A stretch of 34,523 nucleotides of DNA. It comes from Holtiella sp036655075. Lineage in GTDB: Bacteria; Bacillota; Clostridia; Lachnospirales; Cellulosilyticaceae. Shown one piece after another: positions 1 to 8,115 of this stretch (positions are counted from its first letter, which is position 1; the number at the start of each line of letters is the position of its first letter). Made by a program: the position numbers and the translations under genes. The notes beneath the pieces were generated by a model, which saw only the letters and a program-made list of their open reading frames with translations, was not told where the DNA came from and made no database searches. The stretch lies in NCBI RefSeq assembly GCF_036655075.1, contig NZ_JAVVQU010000035.1, forward strand, positions 1 through 34,523, in the 5' to 3' direction.

Positions 1-488
1 GTTACACTGTAGTAAATCATAAGAATAACAGCCAATATATATCCTATATAAATAAAAACACTTTGATTAAAAAGTGGATGCCCAACTATAGGAATCTCAG
101 AAAGAACAGGAATAGCTACAGGTGCAAAGAAGCGCTTCACTGCTTCTGGTACAACTTGCCCAACTACAGATTGCCCCATAAAGTTTGCAAATCCTGTTCC
201 AAAGATGGTAAGGGTGAGTCCTGTTACAATTTGATTCCCACGAAGGGATACAGTAAGGAGAGCATACACAAAAGCCCCTACACCCCCTGCTAACATAGCC
301 GCCCCCAGTGCAAGATAAGGATTTTCTGTACGCAAGCTTGTTACAAATCCCATGACTGCGCCCATAATCATCATACCTTCTACACCTAAGTTAAGATGGC
401 CTACCTTTTCATTCATCATACCACCAAGTGTTGCTAATAGAAGTGGCATGCCTGCTATAACTGCTGCTGTTAAGAAAGATTCTATCAT
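1..488 (-). CDS. nupQ: BMP-type nucleoside ABC transporter, second permease subunit (partial, runs off the left edge)
   Basis: The reading frame starts with ATG at 488 and stays open to base 1, giving about 162 N-terminal residues of a membrane protein that begins MIESFLTAAVIAGMPLLLAT. It is hydrophobic throughout and carries the segments KVGHLNLGVEGMMIMGA and GNQIVTGLTLTIFGTG, which are typical of the BPD_transp_2 permeases (YufQ/NupQ type) that work with BMP-family lipoproteins. The start codon directly follows the TAA stop of the preceding permease (489-491), so the two are translationally coupled. By family knowledge it forms the membrane channel together with the other permease for uptake of nucleosides. 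The 3' end lies outside the window. The family is clear; the exact substrate is not visible. Confidence 0.9.
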   Translation of the reverse strand, partial: MIESFLTAAVIAGMPLLLATLGGMMNEKVGHLNLGVEGMMIMGAVMGFVTSLRTENPYLALGAAMLAGGVGAFVYALLTVSLRGNQIVTGLTLTIFGTGFANFMGQSVVGQVVPEAVKRFFAPVAIPVLSEIPIVGHPLFNQSVFIYIGYILAVILMIYYSV

Positions 489-1604
489 TTATGCCACCTC
501 CCCTTTATTTTCTAGTTTTGACTGAGCTATATCTTGCCCTGATACTGGATATTTATCCTTTTCAAAACGCACTTTATAATGAATAAAGAACTGACTTCCT
601 AGTATACAAAATAGAATAATCCCTTGAATAACCTCTGCTGCTGCTTGTGGAATTTGATATACTGTCTGAATGTAACTTGCACCTTGGTTCAAGATGGCAA
701 AGAGAATAGAAACGACTAACATCCATGGTGTTTTAAGATTTGAAAGCCATGCAATGATAATAGCGGTATTCCCAACCCCTGCAGTTAAATCCATAGTCAA
801 AGTGTTATTCACTGCTGAAGCTTGAATCATCCCTGTTAGTCCACAGATTGCTCCACTTAGCATCATGGCAATGAGGATAACTTTCTTCACATTCATTCCT
901 GCATAGCGTGCTGTATTCTCACTTTCACCTAAAACCTGAATCTCATACCCTGTTTTGGTGTAATAAATTAAATAATAAATAGCACCTACAAGGCTAAGAG
1001 CAATGATCCACCCAATATGCACACCGAATACCTTCGGTAAGATGGCATTGTCTGTAAAGTTGGCGATTTTAGGAAATCCCATAGCTGCAGGGTCTTTCCA
1101 TGGGCCATATTGTAAAAAAACAATCCACTTTAAGGCAATATAGTTCATCATTAACGTTACAATTGTTTCATTGGTATTGAACTTAGCCTTAAGAAGTGCT
1201 GGAATAAGTGCCCACAAGCCACCGCCTAATGCACCTAAAAGCATCATGGTTGGCAACAACACTATACCTGGTAACTCCTTAAAGTAAAGTGCTGCAAAAG
1301 TAGCAAAGCAACCTCCCATTAAGATTTGACCCTCTGCTCCAATATTCCAAAACCTCATTCTAAAGGCAATACCTACTCCAATAGAAGTAATAACAAGAGG
1401 AATAGCTGTAATAATGGTTTGTCTCACTCTATGAGGTGTACCTATACAACCCTCAATCATAGAATAATAAACTTGAAACGGATTGTGTCCCATGACAGCA
1501 ATCAATAAACTTGTAAGCACCATGGCAAGAACTAGAGCCATTACTGTGCACAAAATCTTTTTCTTTGAAGTTGGGTTGGCTTGTTTTAGGACTCTAACTT
1601 GCAT
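489..1604 (-). CDS. nupP: BMP-type nucleoside ABC transporter, first permease subunit
   Basis: A 371-residue polytopic membrane protein with a cytoplasmic N-terminus, a first membrane span at about residues 18-38 and the segment RMRFWNIGAEGQILMGG. That segment is the signature of BPD_transp_2 permeases related to YufP/NupP and to the ribose and branched-chain amino-acid permeases. It probably pairs with the permease that starts at 488. The ATG at 1604 is supported by AAGGAGG at 1611-1617 (minus strand) with normal spacing. The start overlaps the end of the ATPase gene by 11 bases, so the genes form a tightly packed operon in the order lipoprotein, ATPase, permease, permease. The length is usual for the family. 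Guanosine or general nucleoside uptake is inferred from characterised BMP systems. Confidence 0.92.
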   Translation of the reverse strand: MQVRVLKQANPTSKKKILCTVMALVLAMVLTSLLIAVMGHNPFQVYYSMIEGCIGTPHRVRQTIITAIPLVITSIGVGIAFRMRFWNIGAEGQILMGGCFATFAALYFKELPGIVLLPTMMLLGALGGGLWALIPALLKAKFNTNETIVTLMMNYIALKWIVFLQYGPWKDPAAMGFPKIANFTDNAILPKVFGVHIGWIIALSLVGAIYYLIYYTKTGYEIQVLGESENTARYAGMNVKKVILIAMMLSGAICGLTGMIQASAVNNTLTMDLTAGVGNTAIIIAWLSNLKTPWMLVVSILFAILNQGASYIQTVYQIPQAAAEVIQGIILFCILGSQFFIHYKVRFEKDKYPVSGQDIAQSKLENKGEVA

Positions 1605-3126
1605 GATGTGCCTCCTTAGCTTGATCTATATGTCCACTCATCATCATACCAATTTGGTCTTTTGTAGCTTCTTCTGCTTTTACAACACCTGTTACCTTTC
1701 CATTGCACATGACCATAATGCGGTCACACAGTTGAAGGAGCACATCTAAGTCTTCACCAATAAAGAGGACACCTACACCTTTTTCTTTTTCTTCATTGAT
1801 TAGGTCATAAATCTGATGGGTTGCACCTACATCCAATCCCCTTACAGCATATGCCGTAATCAGCACTTCTGGACTCGCTTCAATCTCACGCCCTAGTAAT
1901 ACTTTTTGAATGTTTCCACCTGAAAGCATTTTGACTGGATGGAATATACTTGGTGTTTTAACACTTAATTTTTCAACAAGATCTGCCGCTTTGTCCTTCA
2001 CTTTGTTTTTGCTTAGGAAGAAGCCCTTTTGTGTATGGTACTCTTTAAGTAGTAGGTTATCTACTATATCCATAGAACCTACAAGTCCCATACCTAGTCT
2101 GTCTTCTGGAATAAAACTCATGGCAATACCACGTTTAAAGATTTTGCGTGGGGCTTCTCCTGTGATATTTTCACCCTTATAGATTATTTCTCCACTTTGT
2201 AGCTTATATAGGCCAACAAGTACTTCGCATAATTCCTTTTGCCCACTTCCTGCTACTCCTGCTACTCCCAATATTTCGCCACTTCGGATAGCTAAAGATA
2301 CATCATCTAATACTTTGACCCCTTCTTTGTTGATTGCACAAAGATGCTTCGCCTCATACATCACTTGTACATTTTGAGGGGTTGGCCTTGTAATACTTAA
2401 ATCAGTAGCACATCCTACCATCAGTTCTGTCAGGTGCTCTGGACTTGTATCTCCAATTTGTACCGTTTCTATAGTAGTCCCTTTTCTTAGAACTGTTACA
2501 CAGTCACATAGTGCCATAACCTCATGAAGCTTATGCGTAATAATAACGACTGCACAACCTTCTTTTTTCATACGTCTTACAATATCAAAAAGCACTTCAA
2601 CTTCTTGGGGGGTAAGTACAGCAGTAGGCTCATCTAGTATTAAGATATCACAGCCTTTATAAATAACTTTTATAATTTCTAACATCTGCTTTTCACTTAC
2701 AGACATATCACAGACTTTCTTGTTAAGGTCTAGTGTCAAATGATACTTTTTGCAAAGTGCTTGAATTTGATCAATTTCTTTATGCCCTGTAGTAAAATGA
2801 CTCGCTTTTGTACCTGCAATAATATTTTCTCGGGCTGTAAAACTTTCTACTAATTTGAAATGTTGATGTACCATTCCAATACCATGGGCTATAGCCTGTT
2901 TAGGAGAGGTGAAGTGTACTTTTTCTCCACGCACAAAAATAGAACCGCCATCAGGAGTATAAATTCCTGATAGCATGTTCATAAGAGTACTTTTACCTGC
3001 GCCGTTTTCTCCTAAAAGAGCATGAATCTCGCCCTTGTGTAAAGTAAGGTCCACATTTTCATTTGCTACAACTAAACCAAATTGCTTGGTGATTTTCTCT
3101 AACTTTACTACTACTGATTCATTCAT
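1594..3126 (-). CDS. nupO: BMP-type nucleoside ABC transporter, double ATPase subunit
   Basis: A 510-residue protein with two fused ABC ATPase domains, which energises the neighbouring permeases. Domain 1 has a full Walker A (GENGAGKST, near residue 40), a signature-like MSVSEKQ and Walker B ILDEPTAVL. Domain 2 has the usual weak Walker A of this family (GVAGSGQKE), a good signature LSGGNIQK and a D-loop RGLDVGA, but its Walker B region reads LITAYAVRGLD where relatives generally have AAQPTRGLD. I place the start at ATG 3126, not at the in-frame TTG at 3132. AGGAG at 3136-3140 lies 8-9 bases from the ATG but only about 2 from the TTG. The gene lies 24 bases after the lipoprotein gene in the same operon. 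Confidence 0.93.
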   Translation of the reverse strand: MNESVVVKLEKITKQFGLVVANENVDLTLHKGEIHALLGENGAGKSTLMNMLSGIYTPDGGSIFVRGEKVHFTSPKQAIAHGIGMVHQHFKLVESFTARENIIAGTKASHFTTGHKEIDQIQALCKKYHLTLDLNKKVCDMSVSEKQMLEIIKVIYKGCDILILDEPTAVLTPQEVEVLFDIVRRMKKEGCAVVIITHKLHEVMALCDCVTVLRKGTTIETVQIGDTSPEHLTELMVGCATDLSITRPTPQNVQVMYEAKHLCAINKEGVKVLDDVSLAIRSGEILGVAGVAGSGQKELCEVLVGLYKLQSGEIIYKGENITGEAPRKIFKRGIAMSFIPEDRLGMGLVGSMDIVDNLLLKEYHTQKGFFLSKNKVKDKAADLVEKLSVKTPSIFHPVKMLSGGNIQKVLLGREIEASPEVLITAYAVRGLDVGATHQIYDLINEEKEKGVGVLFIGEDLDVLLQLCDRIMVMCNGKVTGVVKAEEATKDQIGMMMSGHIDQAKEAHHAS

Positions 3127-3150
3127 AAACAACGCTCCTATATTTATGTA

Positions 3151-4275
3151 TTAGTTGATTTCACCTACTACATTATCTACAAACCAATCACATGCAAGTT
3201 GATCTTCATTGCTAAGCTCGCTACCAGCTGGTACACGTTCTGTACCTGTTTGGTCTACAATTGGACCTTGGAACGCATGAAGTGCGCCATCCAACATTTG
3301 TTGTTTTGCTGCATCTACAACCGCTGCTGCTTCTGCTGGTGCATTTTTTGTAAGTGGAGAAATGTCTACGATACCTGCATTGATACCTTCCCAGTAACTC
3401 TCTGATTTGAATGTTCCATCCATTACTGACTTCACTGCATTCACATAGTATGGACCCCAGTTCCAAACAACACTTGTAAGATTTGCATTTGGTGCAACTG
3501 CGCTCATATCTGCATGGTAACCGATTGACCACACACCTTTTTCTTCTGCTGCTTGTTGTGCACCTGCTGCATTTTGATGTTGACCAAGTACATCACAACC
3601 TTGGTCGATTAATGCTGTTCCTGCTTCTTTTTCTTTTGCTGGGTCATACCATGCATTTGTCCAAGATACTTTTACTTGTGCTTCTGGATTTACTGCTTTT
3701 ACACCAAGTGCAAAGGCATTGATTCCACGGATAACTTCTGGAATAGGCATTGCTGCAACATAACCAATTTGGTTAGATTCTGTTTTAAGCCCTGCTACCA
3801 TACCTGATAAGTATCTTGCATCTTCAATTTTACCAAAGTAGTTAGACATATTTTCTGCTGTTTTATACCCTGAACAGTGGAAGAATTTCACTTCTGGGAA
3901 TTCTTTTGCTAATTTTTCAATGTAATCCATATATCCAAATGATGCTGCAAAGATGACATTACACCCTTGATCAATCATATCTCTTGCAACTTTTTCAACT
4001 TCTTGTGTTTCTGGCACAGACTCTTTGTAGAGTGTTTCAATACCAAGTTCTTCTTCAACTTGAAGGCGTCCTTCATTATGTGATTGTGACCATCCACCAT
4101 CTGCTACAGGCCCCATAAAGATAAATCCTGCTTTGACATCTTGATTGGTTACTTCTGATGTAGCACCATTTTCTTCAACTGGTGTAGGTGCTGCTGTCCC
4201 TGATGCACAACCTGTAAATACACAAGCAAGTGCAATTGTCATCGCTAATACTTTTTTCAAGCCTTTTTTAAACAT
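3151..4275 (-). CDS. nupN: BMP-family substrate-binding lipoprotein of a nucleoside ABC importer
   Basis: A 374-residue lipoprotein. It has a basic N-terminus, a hydrophobic stretch and the lipobox FTGC with the modified cysteine at residue 23. A short Thr/Pro/Glu-rich linker leads into a BMP domain (PF02608) with the typical blocks KAGFIFMGPVADGGWSQSHN, IDQGCNVIFAASFGY and SNQIGYVAAMP. It is anchored on the outer face of the membrane and hands nucleosides to the permeases encoded downstream. It is the first gene of the operon and has a GGGGG-type ribosome binding site at 4282-4286. The promoter lies at 4344-4372. Characterised BMP proteins bind purine nucleosides (PnrA, Med, BmpA types), but other ligands are possible. 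Confidence 0.92.
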   Translation of the reverse strand: MFKKGLKKVLAMTIALACVFTGCASGTAAPTPVEENGATSEVTNQDVKAGFIFMGPVADGGWSQSHNEGRLQVEEELGIETLYKESVPETQEVEKVARDMIDQGCNVIFAASFGYMDYIEKLAKEFPEVKFFHCSGYKTAENMSNYFGKIEDARYLSGMVAGLKTESNQIGYVAAMPIPEVIRGINAFALGVKAVNPEAQVKVSWTNAWYDPAKEKEAGTALIDQGCDVLGQHQNAAGAQQAAEEKGVWSIGYHADMSAVAPNANLTSVVWNWGPYYVNAVKSVMDGTFKSESYWEGINAGIVDISPLTKNAPAEAAAVVDAAKQQMLDGALHAFQGPIVDQTGTERVPAGSELSNEDQLACDWFVDNVVGEIN

Positions 4276-4296
4276 ATTAAGTCCCCCTAATTTTGT

Positions 4297-4342
4297 CGAA
4301 CATTTTTTACTTTTATAATTCGAATGTTCAATTTTATATTCG
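4297..4342. promoter_or_regulatory. Candidate operator: CGAA/TTCG inverted repeats just downstream of the -10 element
   Basis: GAACATT (4298-4304) and AATGTTC (4323-4329) form a 7-bp inverted repeat. Around them CGAA/TTCG words occur at 4297-4300, 4319-4324 and 4339-4342. They lie over the predicted transcription start and leader, the usual place for a repressor site. CGAACATT resembles one half of the Gram-positive PurBox (CGAACWWT), which would suit a purine nucleoside importer. However, the spacings between the CGAA and TTCG words (14 and 18) do not match the 16-17 that I recall for PurR. Confidence 0.4.
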
Positions 4343-4343
4343 T

Positions 4344-4372
4344 ATTATAATACTGTTTTAATTTATATTCAA
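4344..4372 (-). promoter_or_regulatory. Sigma-A-type promoter of the nucleoside importer operon
   Basis: On the minus strand, TTGAAT (4367-4372) and a perfect TATAAT (4344-4349) are separated by exactly 17 bases. Transcription would start near 4337, about 60 bases before the lipoprotein start codon. It is the best promoter match in the window. Confidence 0.75.
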
Positions 4373-4428
4373 GTTTATTTATTTAAAATAAATTCCTAAA
4401 CTTTTTAGATTCAACAAGATGTTTTTAT

Positions 4429-4528
4429 NNNNNNNNNNNNNNNNNNNNNNNNNNNNNNNNNNNNNNNNNNNNNNNNNNNNNNNNNNNNNNNNNNNNNNNN
4501 NNNNNNNNNNNNNNNNNNNNNNNNNNNN
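4429..4528. other. Assembly gap of 100 N
   Basis: Exactly 100 consecutive N. That round number is the convention for a scaffold join of unknown length. The 5' flank of the nucleoside operon and the 3' flank of typA therefore come from two contigs, and missing genes or repeats may lie between them. Confidence 0.98.
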
Positions 4529-4531
4529 AAA

Positions 4532-6340
4532 TTAACGTCCTGCTCTACGACGGTCACCTTCGCTAAGAATACGTTTACGTAAACGAATCGCAGCTGGTGT
4601 TACTTCTACTAATTCATCATCTTCAATGAACTCTAAAGCTTCTTCTAAGCTGAAGATTTTTGGAGGTGTAAGTCTGATTGCATCATCAGCACCGGATGAA
4701 CGTGTATTCGTCATCTTTTTGTTTTTACATGCATTAACTGTCATGTCTTCACGTCTAGCATTCATACCGATAATCATACCTTCGTAAACATCTGTTGCTG
4801 GTGGTACAAACAAGATACCACGCTCTTCAAGGTTGTTAAGTGAGTAACCCATTGTAGTACCAGCTTCTTGAGCAACAAGTGCACCATTTGCTCTTCTTGG
4901 AAGTTCACCAACGTATTCAGTGTAACCTTCAATACGTCTAACAAGTGTAGCTTCACCACGTGAATCTGTAATAAGTTCACTTCTAAATCCTAAAAGACCA
5001 CGAGTTGTACAGATGTATTCAATACGTACGTAACCATTTTCTGGTTCCATACTTTGCATCATACCTTTTCTCATATTTAGGTTAGCAATAGCTGCACCTG
5101 AATATTGTTCTGGAAGTGTTACAATAACACGTTCTTCTGGCTCCATTAATTTACCCTTTTCGTTTCTGTGCATGATAACTTCTGGTTTTGATACCCCAAG
5201 TTCATACCCTTCACGACGCATGTTTTCAATTAAGATGGATAAGTGAAGTTCTCCACGACCTGAAACTTTGTATCCATCTGTAGTATCCATAGATTCTACT
5301 TTAAGACCTACGTTGATTTCAAGTTCTTTTTCAAGACGGTCTTTAATATGTCTTGTTGTTACATATTTACCGCTTTTACCAGCAAATGGTGAGTTATTAA
5401 CTAAGAAGTTCATAGAAAGTGTTGGCTCTTCGATTGTAATAGCTTCCATAGGCTCAACTTTGCCTACTTCCCCTACTGTTTCACCGATAGATATATCACT
5501 AATACCTGCGATAACAGCAATGTCACCACTTGTTACTTCTTCGATTGGTGTTTGAGCAAGACCTTCGTAAGCCATAAGCTTTACAACACGTCCTGTTCTA
5601 AGTTTACCTTCATTGCTTACAATTTGTACAGTTTGGCCTTCTTTAATTGTACCTTTGTATACACGACCAATACCAAGACGACCGATGAAGTTGTCATAGC
5701 CTAATGCACTAATTTGCATTTGAAGTGGTTCCTCATCTGCTTTTGGATATTCCCCTACTTGCTTAACAATTGTTTCAAGAAGTGGATCAATATTTTCTGA
5801 TTCTTGGTCTAACTCATATTGCATGATTCCTTGTTTACCAATTCCATAAAGGATTGGGAAGTCAAGTTGTTCATCATTTGCATTAAGGTCAACGAATAAG
5901 TCGAAAGTCATATCCACTACTTCTTCTGCACGATGATTTGGTTTATCAATTTTGTTGATAACAAGGATTGGTTTTAAGCCTTGTTCTAATGACTTTTGAA
6001 GTACGAAACGTGTTTGTGGCATCGGACCTTCAATTGAGTCTACTAAAAGGATAACTGTATCTACTGTACGGATAACACGTTCTACTTCTGAAGAAAAGTC
6101 ACTATGTCCTGGTGTATCTACGATGTTAATTTTGTAATCTTTATATCTAATAGAACAGTTTTTTGAATAAATTGTAATCCCTCTCTCACGTTCTAGAGAG
6201 TTACTATCCATTACACAGTCTACAACTTCTTGATTGGCACGGAATACACCACTTTGATTTAGGAAGGCATCTACTAAAGTAGATTTCCCAGCATCTACGT
6301 GGGCAATTACCGCAATATTAATTATTTTATCATGATTCAT
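4532..6340 (-). CDS. typA: Translational GTPase TypA/BipA
   Basis: A 602-residue, full-length member of the TypA/BipA family of ribosome-associated GTPases, which act in 50S assembly and in growth under cold or stress. All G motifs are visible: G1 AHVDAGKST (13-21), G2 in RERGITIYSKN, G3 DTPGHSDF and G4 NKID. EF-Tu domain 2, the EF-G C-terminal domain and the TypA-specific C-terminal domain (ending SEGDRRRAGR) follow. The G1 loop has Ala-Gly-Lys-Ser where Enterobacteria have His-Gly-Lys-Thr; I recall this variant as common in clostridia. The ATG at 6340 follows GAGGA (6348-6352) at good spacing. Its stop lies 3 bases after the N run, so no terminator can be seen. Confidence 0.98.
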   Translation of the reverse strand: MNHDKIINIAVIAHVDAGKSTLVDAFLNQSGVFRANQEVVDCVMDSNSLERERGITIYSKNCSIRYKDYKINIVDTPGHSDFSSEVERVIRTVDTVILLVDSIEGPMPQTRFVLQKSLEQGLKPILVINKIDKPNHRAEEVVDMTFDLFVDLNANDEQLDFPILYGIGKQGIMQYELDQESENIDPLLETIVKQVGEYPKADEEPLQMQISALGYDNFIGRLGIGRVYKGTIKEGQTVQIVSNEGKLRTGRVVKLMAYEGLAQTPIEEVTSGDIAVIAGISDISIGETVGEVGKVEPMEAITIEEPTLSMNFLVNNSPFAGKSGKYVTTRHIKDRLEKELEINVGLKVESMDTTDGYKVSGRGELHLSILIENMRREGYELGVSKPEVIMHRNEKGKLMEPEERVIVTLPEQYSGAAIANLNMRKGMMQSMEPENGYVRIEYICTTRGLLGFRSELITDSRGEATLVRRIEGYTEYVGELPRRANGALVAQEAGTTMGYSLNNLEERGILFVPPATDVYEGMIIGMNARREDMTVNACKNKKMTNTRSSGADDAIRLTPPKIFSLEEALEFIEDDELVEVTPAAIRLRKRILSEGDRRRAGR

Positions 6341-6389
6341 CTATTTTCCTCATTTCTGCATGTTTCAACGTCTCTTATCACAACTTAAT

Positions 6390-6418
6390 ATTGTATCACC
6401 CTTATGTGCATTACTCAA
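6390..6418 (-). promoter_or_regulatory. Sigma-A-type promoter of typA
   Basis: On the minus strand, TTGAGT (6413-6418) and TACAAT (6390-6395) are separated by 17 bases. The element lies about 50 bases upstream of the typA start codon. Confidence 0.6.
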
Positions 6419-6509
6419 CAGGTAACATCTTACTATATTTTGCATGAATAATGCAATTTTTTAGCACATTTTAATTAATAAAGAATTATTTTCTTCTCCT
6501 TTTAGTTAT

Positions 6510-6518
6510 GGTATACTA
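6510..6518 (+). promoter_or_regulatory. Extended -10 promoter of the amino-acid permease
   Basis: TGGTATACT is an extended -10 (TG-n-TATACT), 83 bases before the permease start. The matching -35 region is only T-rich (TTTTCT at 6490-6495), which is acceptable for an extended -10 promoter. Confidence 0.5.
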
Positions 6519-6601
6519 CTATTTATTCATATTTCTTCCATCTTTACATGATAAAGATACCTTGAAATGTATAACTAAAACTAAATAGGAAGAGGTTACT
6601 T

Positions 6602-7927
6602 ATGAAAAAAAATGAATACGGTTTATTTACAACCATTGGCATGATTGTAGGAATTGTCATTGGTTCAGGCATTTTCTTTAGAAGCGATAATATCCTGATT
6701 GCTACAGGAGGAAGTATTGCACTCGGGGTACTAGTATTTTGCCTCTCTGCCATCAGTATTATTTTTGGAAGTCTTACCATTTCTGAACTTGCTTCTCGTA
6801 CTACAAAAGCAGGTGGAATCATTGCCTACGCAGAAGATACATGCAATAAATATGTAGCTTGTGCCTTCGGTTGGTTCCATACTTTCCTCTATTATCCAAC
6901 TCTAATTTGTGTCGTTGCTTGGGTTGTCGGCATTTATATGTGCCTACTCTTTGGACTTTCTGGCACACTTCTTCTGCAAATTGGTATTGGTTCTAGCGTT
7001 ATCTGCTTACTTTTCGTTTTCAACATTCTCTCAGCTAAACTCGGTGGCTATTTCCAAAACCTTGCCACTGTTATTAAACTGATTCCACTCTTTATTATCG
7101 GAATTGCAGGTTTTGTAGCTGGAGACCCAACTCACTTAAATGTTGCAGATCTCACAACTATGCAATCTGCAGGATGGATTACAGCTATAGCCCCTGTTGC
7201 TTTTGCCTTTGACGGTTGGATTATCGCAACAACACTTGGTCATGAAATTAAAGATGCTAAGAAAAACTTAAAAATAGCTTTAATTTTTGCTCCTCTCTTT
7301 ATTCTTGCTATTTACCTACTTTACTTTGTAGGAATCAGTCTTTACATCGGACCAGAAGCAGTTATGCAACTTGGAGATGCTCATGTTGACTTAGCCGCTC
7401 AACAGCTCGTAGGCCCTTGGGGTGCTAAAATCATATTAATCTTTGTTATTATTTCTGTACTTGGTACAGTTAATGGGCTTATCATGGGTATTTTAAGATT
7501 ACCATACTCTTTAGCATTAAGAGATATGTTCCCTCATTCAGAAAAAATCAAAGTTGCATCTAAAGGATTAAACTTCTCTCTTAGAGGTGCACTTATCGCA
7601 TTTAGTGTTTGTGTATTTTGGATGGTTATTCACTATTTCTCACAAGCAAGTGGTATCTTACAAAACTCAGACGTATCAGAGATTGCAATTACCATTAATT
7701 ATGTCCTTTATATCATTTTATATTTAAAAGTTTTCAAATTAGGGCAAACTGGAGAAATCAAAGGATTCTGGCGTGGAAAAATGAATCCAATTCTTGCAAC
7801 TTGTGGTTCCTTAATGATTTTATTAGGAAGTATTAGCAATCCTTACTTCTTTGTTTATGCAGGATTTTCTGCTCTTTTACTTCTTAGTGCTATGCTATTT
7901 TGGCATAAGAAATCAACAGCTAAATAA
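6602..7927 (+). CDS. APC-family amino-acid permease
   Basis: A 441-residue integral membrane protein with about 12 hydrophobic spans. The first span region holds GMIVGIVIGSGIFFRSD, which contains the GSGIF motif of amino-acid/polyamine/organocation carriers. The spacing and GGIIAYAEDTCNKYVACAFGW suggest the LAT/SteT-like branch, whose members exchange neutral amino acids such as serine and threonine. The start ATG at 6602 follows AGGAAGAGG. It stands alone, divergent from typA, and an IS element begins some 25 bases behind its stop. A small hairpin (AGAGCA 7927-7932, TGCTCT 7945-7950) overlaps the stop codon and may be the remains of its terminator. Substrate cannot be read from sequence. Confidence 0.9.
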   Translation: MKKNEYGLFTTIGMIVGIVIGSGIFFRSDNILIATGGSIALGVLVFCLSAISIIFGSLTISELASRTTKAGGIIAYAEDTCNKYVACAFGWFHTFLYYPTLICVVAWVVGIYMCLLFGLSGTLLLQIGIGSSVICLLFVFNILSAKLGGYFQNLATVIKLIPLFIIGIAGFVAGDPTHLNVADLTTMQSAGWITAIAPVAFAFDGWIIATTLGHEIKDAKKNLKIALIFAPLFILAIYLLYFVGISLYIGPEAVMQLGDAHVDLAAQQLVGPWGAKIILIFVIISVLGTVNGLIMGILRLPYSLALRDMFPHSEKIKVASKGLNFSLRGALIAFSVCVFWMVIHYFSQASGILQNSDVSEIAITINYVLYIILYLKVFKLGQTGEIKGFWRGKMNPILATCGSLMILLGSISNPYFFVYAGFSALLLLSAMLFWHKKSTAK

Positions 7928-7957
7928 GAGCACTTACTCATAGATGCTCTATAAAAA

Positions 7958-8016
7958 GGGGCTGTTGCATTAGTGATTTTATAAATCGCTGATGCACAGT
8001 CCTTTTGTGGTTTTTC
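7958..8016 (+). terminator. Hairpin in the left IS end, reading inward
   Basis: GCATTAGTGATTT (7967-7979) pairs with AAATCGCTGATGC (7983-7995). Two positions are T-G, so they pair as G-U wobbles only in RNA made on the plus strand. A weaker outer stem (GGGG to CCTT) and a T-rich tail (8012-8016) follow. It would stop transcription entering the element from the permease side. Confidence 0.5.
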
Positions 8017-8061
8017 TATTTATCTATCGAAATTCTAAACTTAAAGTTCCCTATAACCTAA

Positions 8062-8115
8062 AAAAGGGTGTAAAAAATAAGGCTATCATTGATTCTTTAT
8101 TTTTCACACTCTTTT
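8062..8115 (-). terminator. Terminator-like hairpin at the end of the transposase gene
   Basis: Arms at 8062-8080 and 8097-8115 are complementary at 17 of 19 positions. On the minus strand the second arm contains T6. The hairpin overlaps the transposase stop codon and would end its transcript inside the element. Confidence 0.5.

Noticed and set aside
3221..3722. Extra open frames on both strands inside the BMP lipoprotein gene
   Set aside because: Shadow frames of a gene with clear family motifs; low-complexity translations and no ribosome binding sites.
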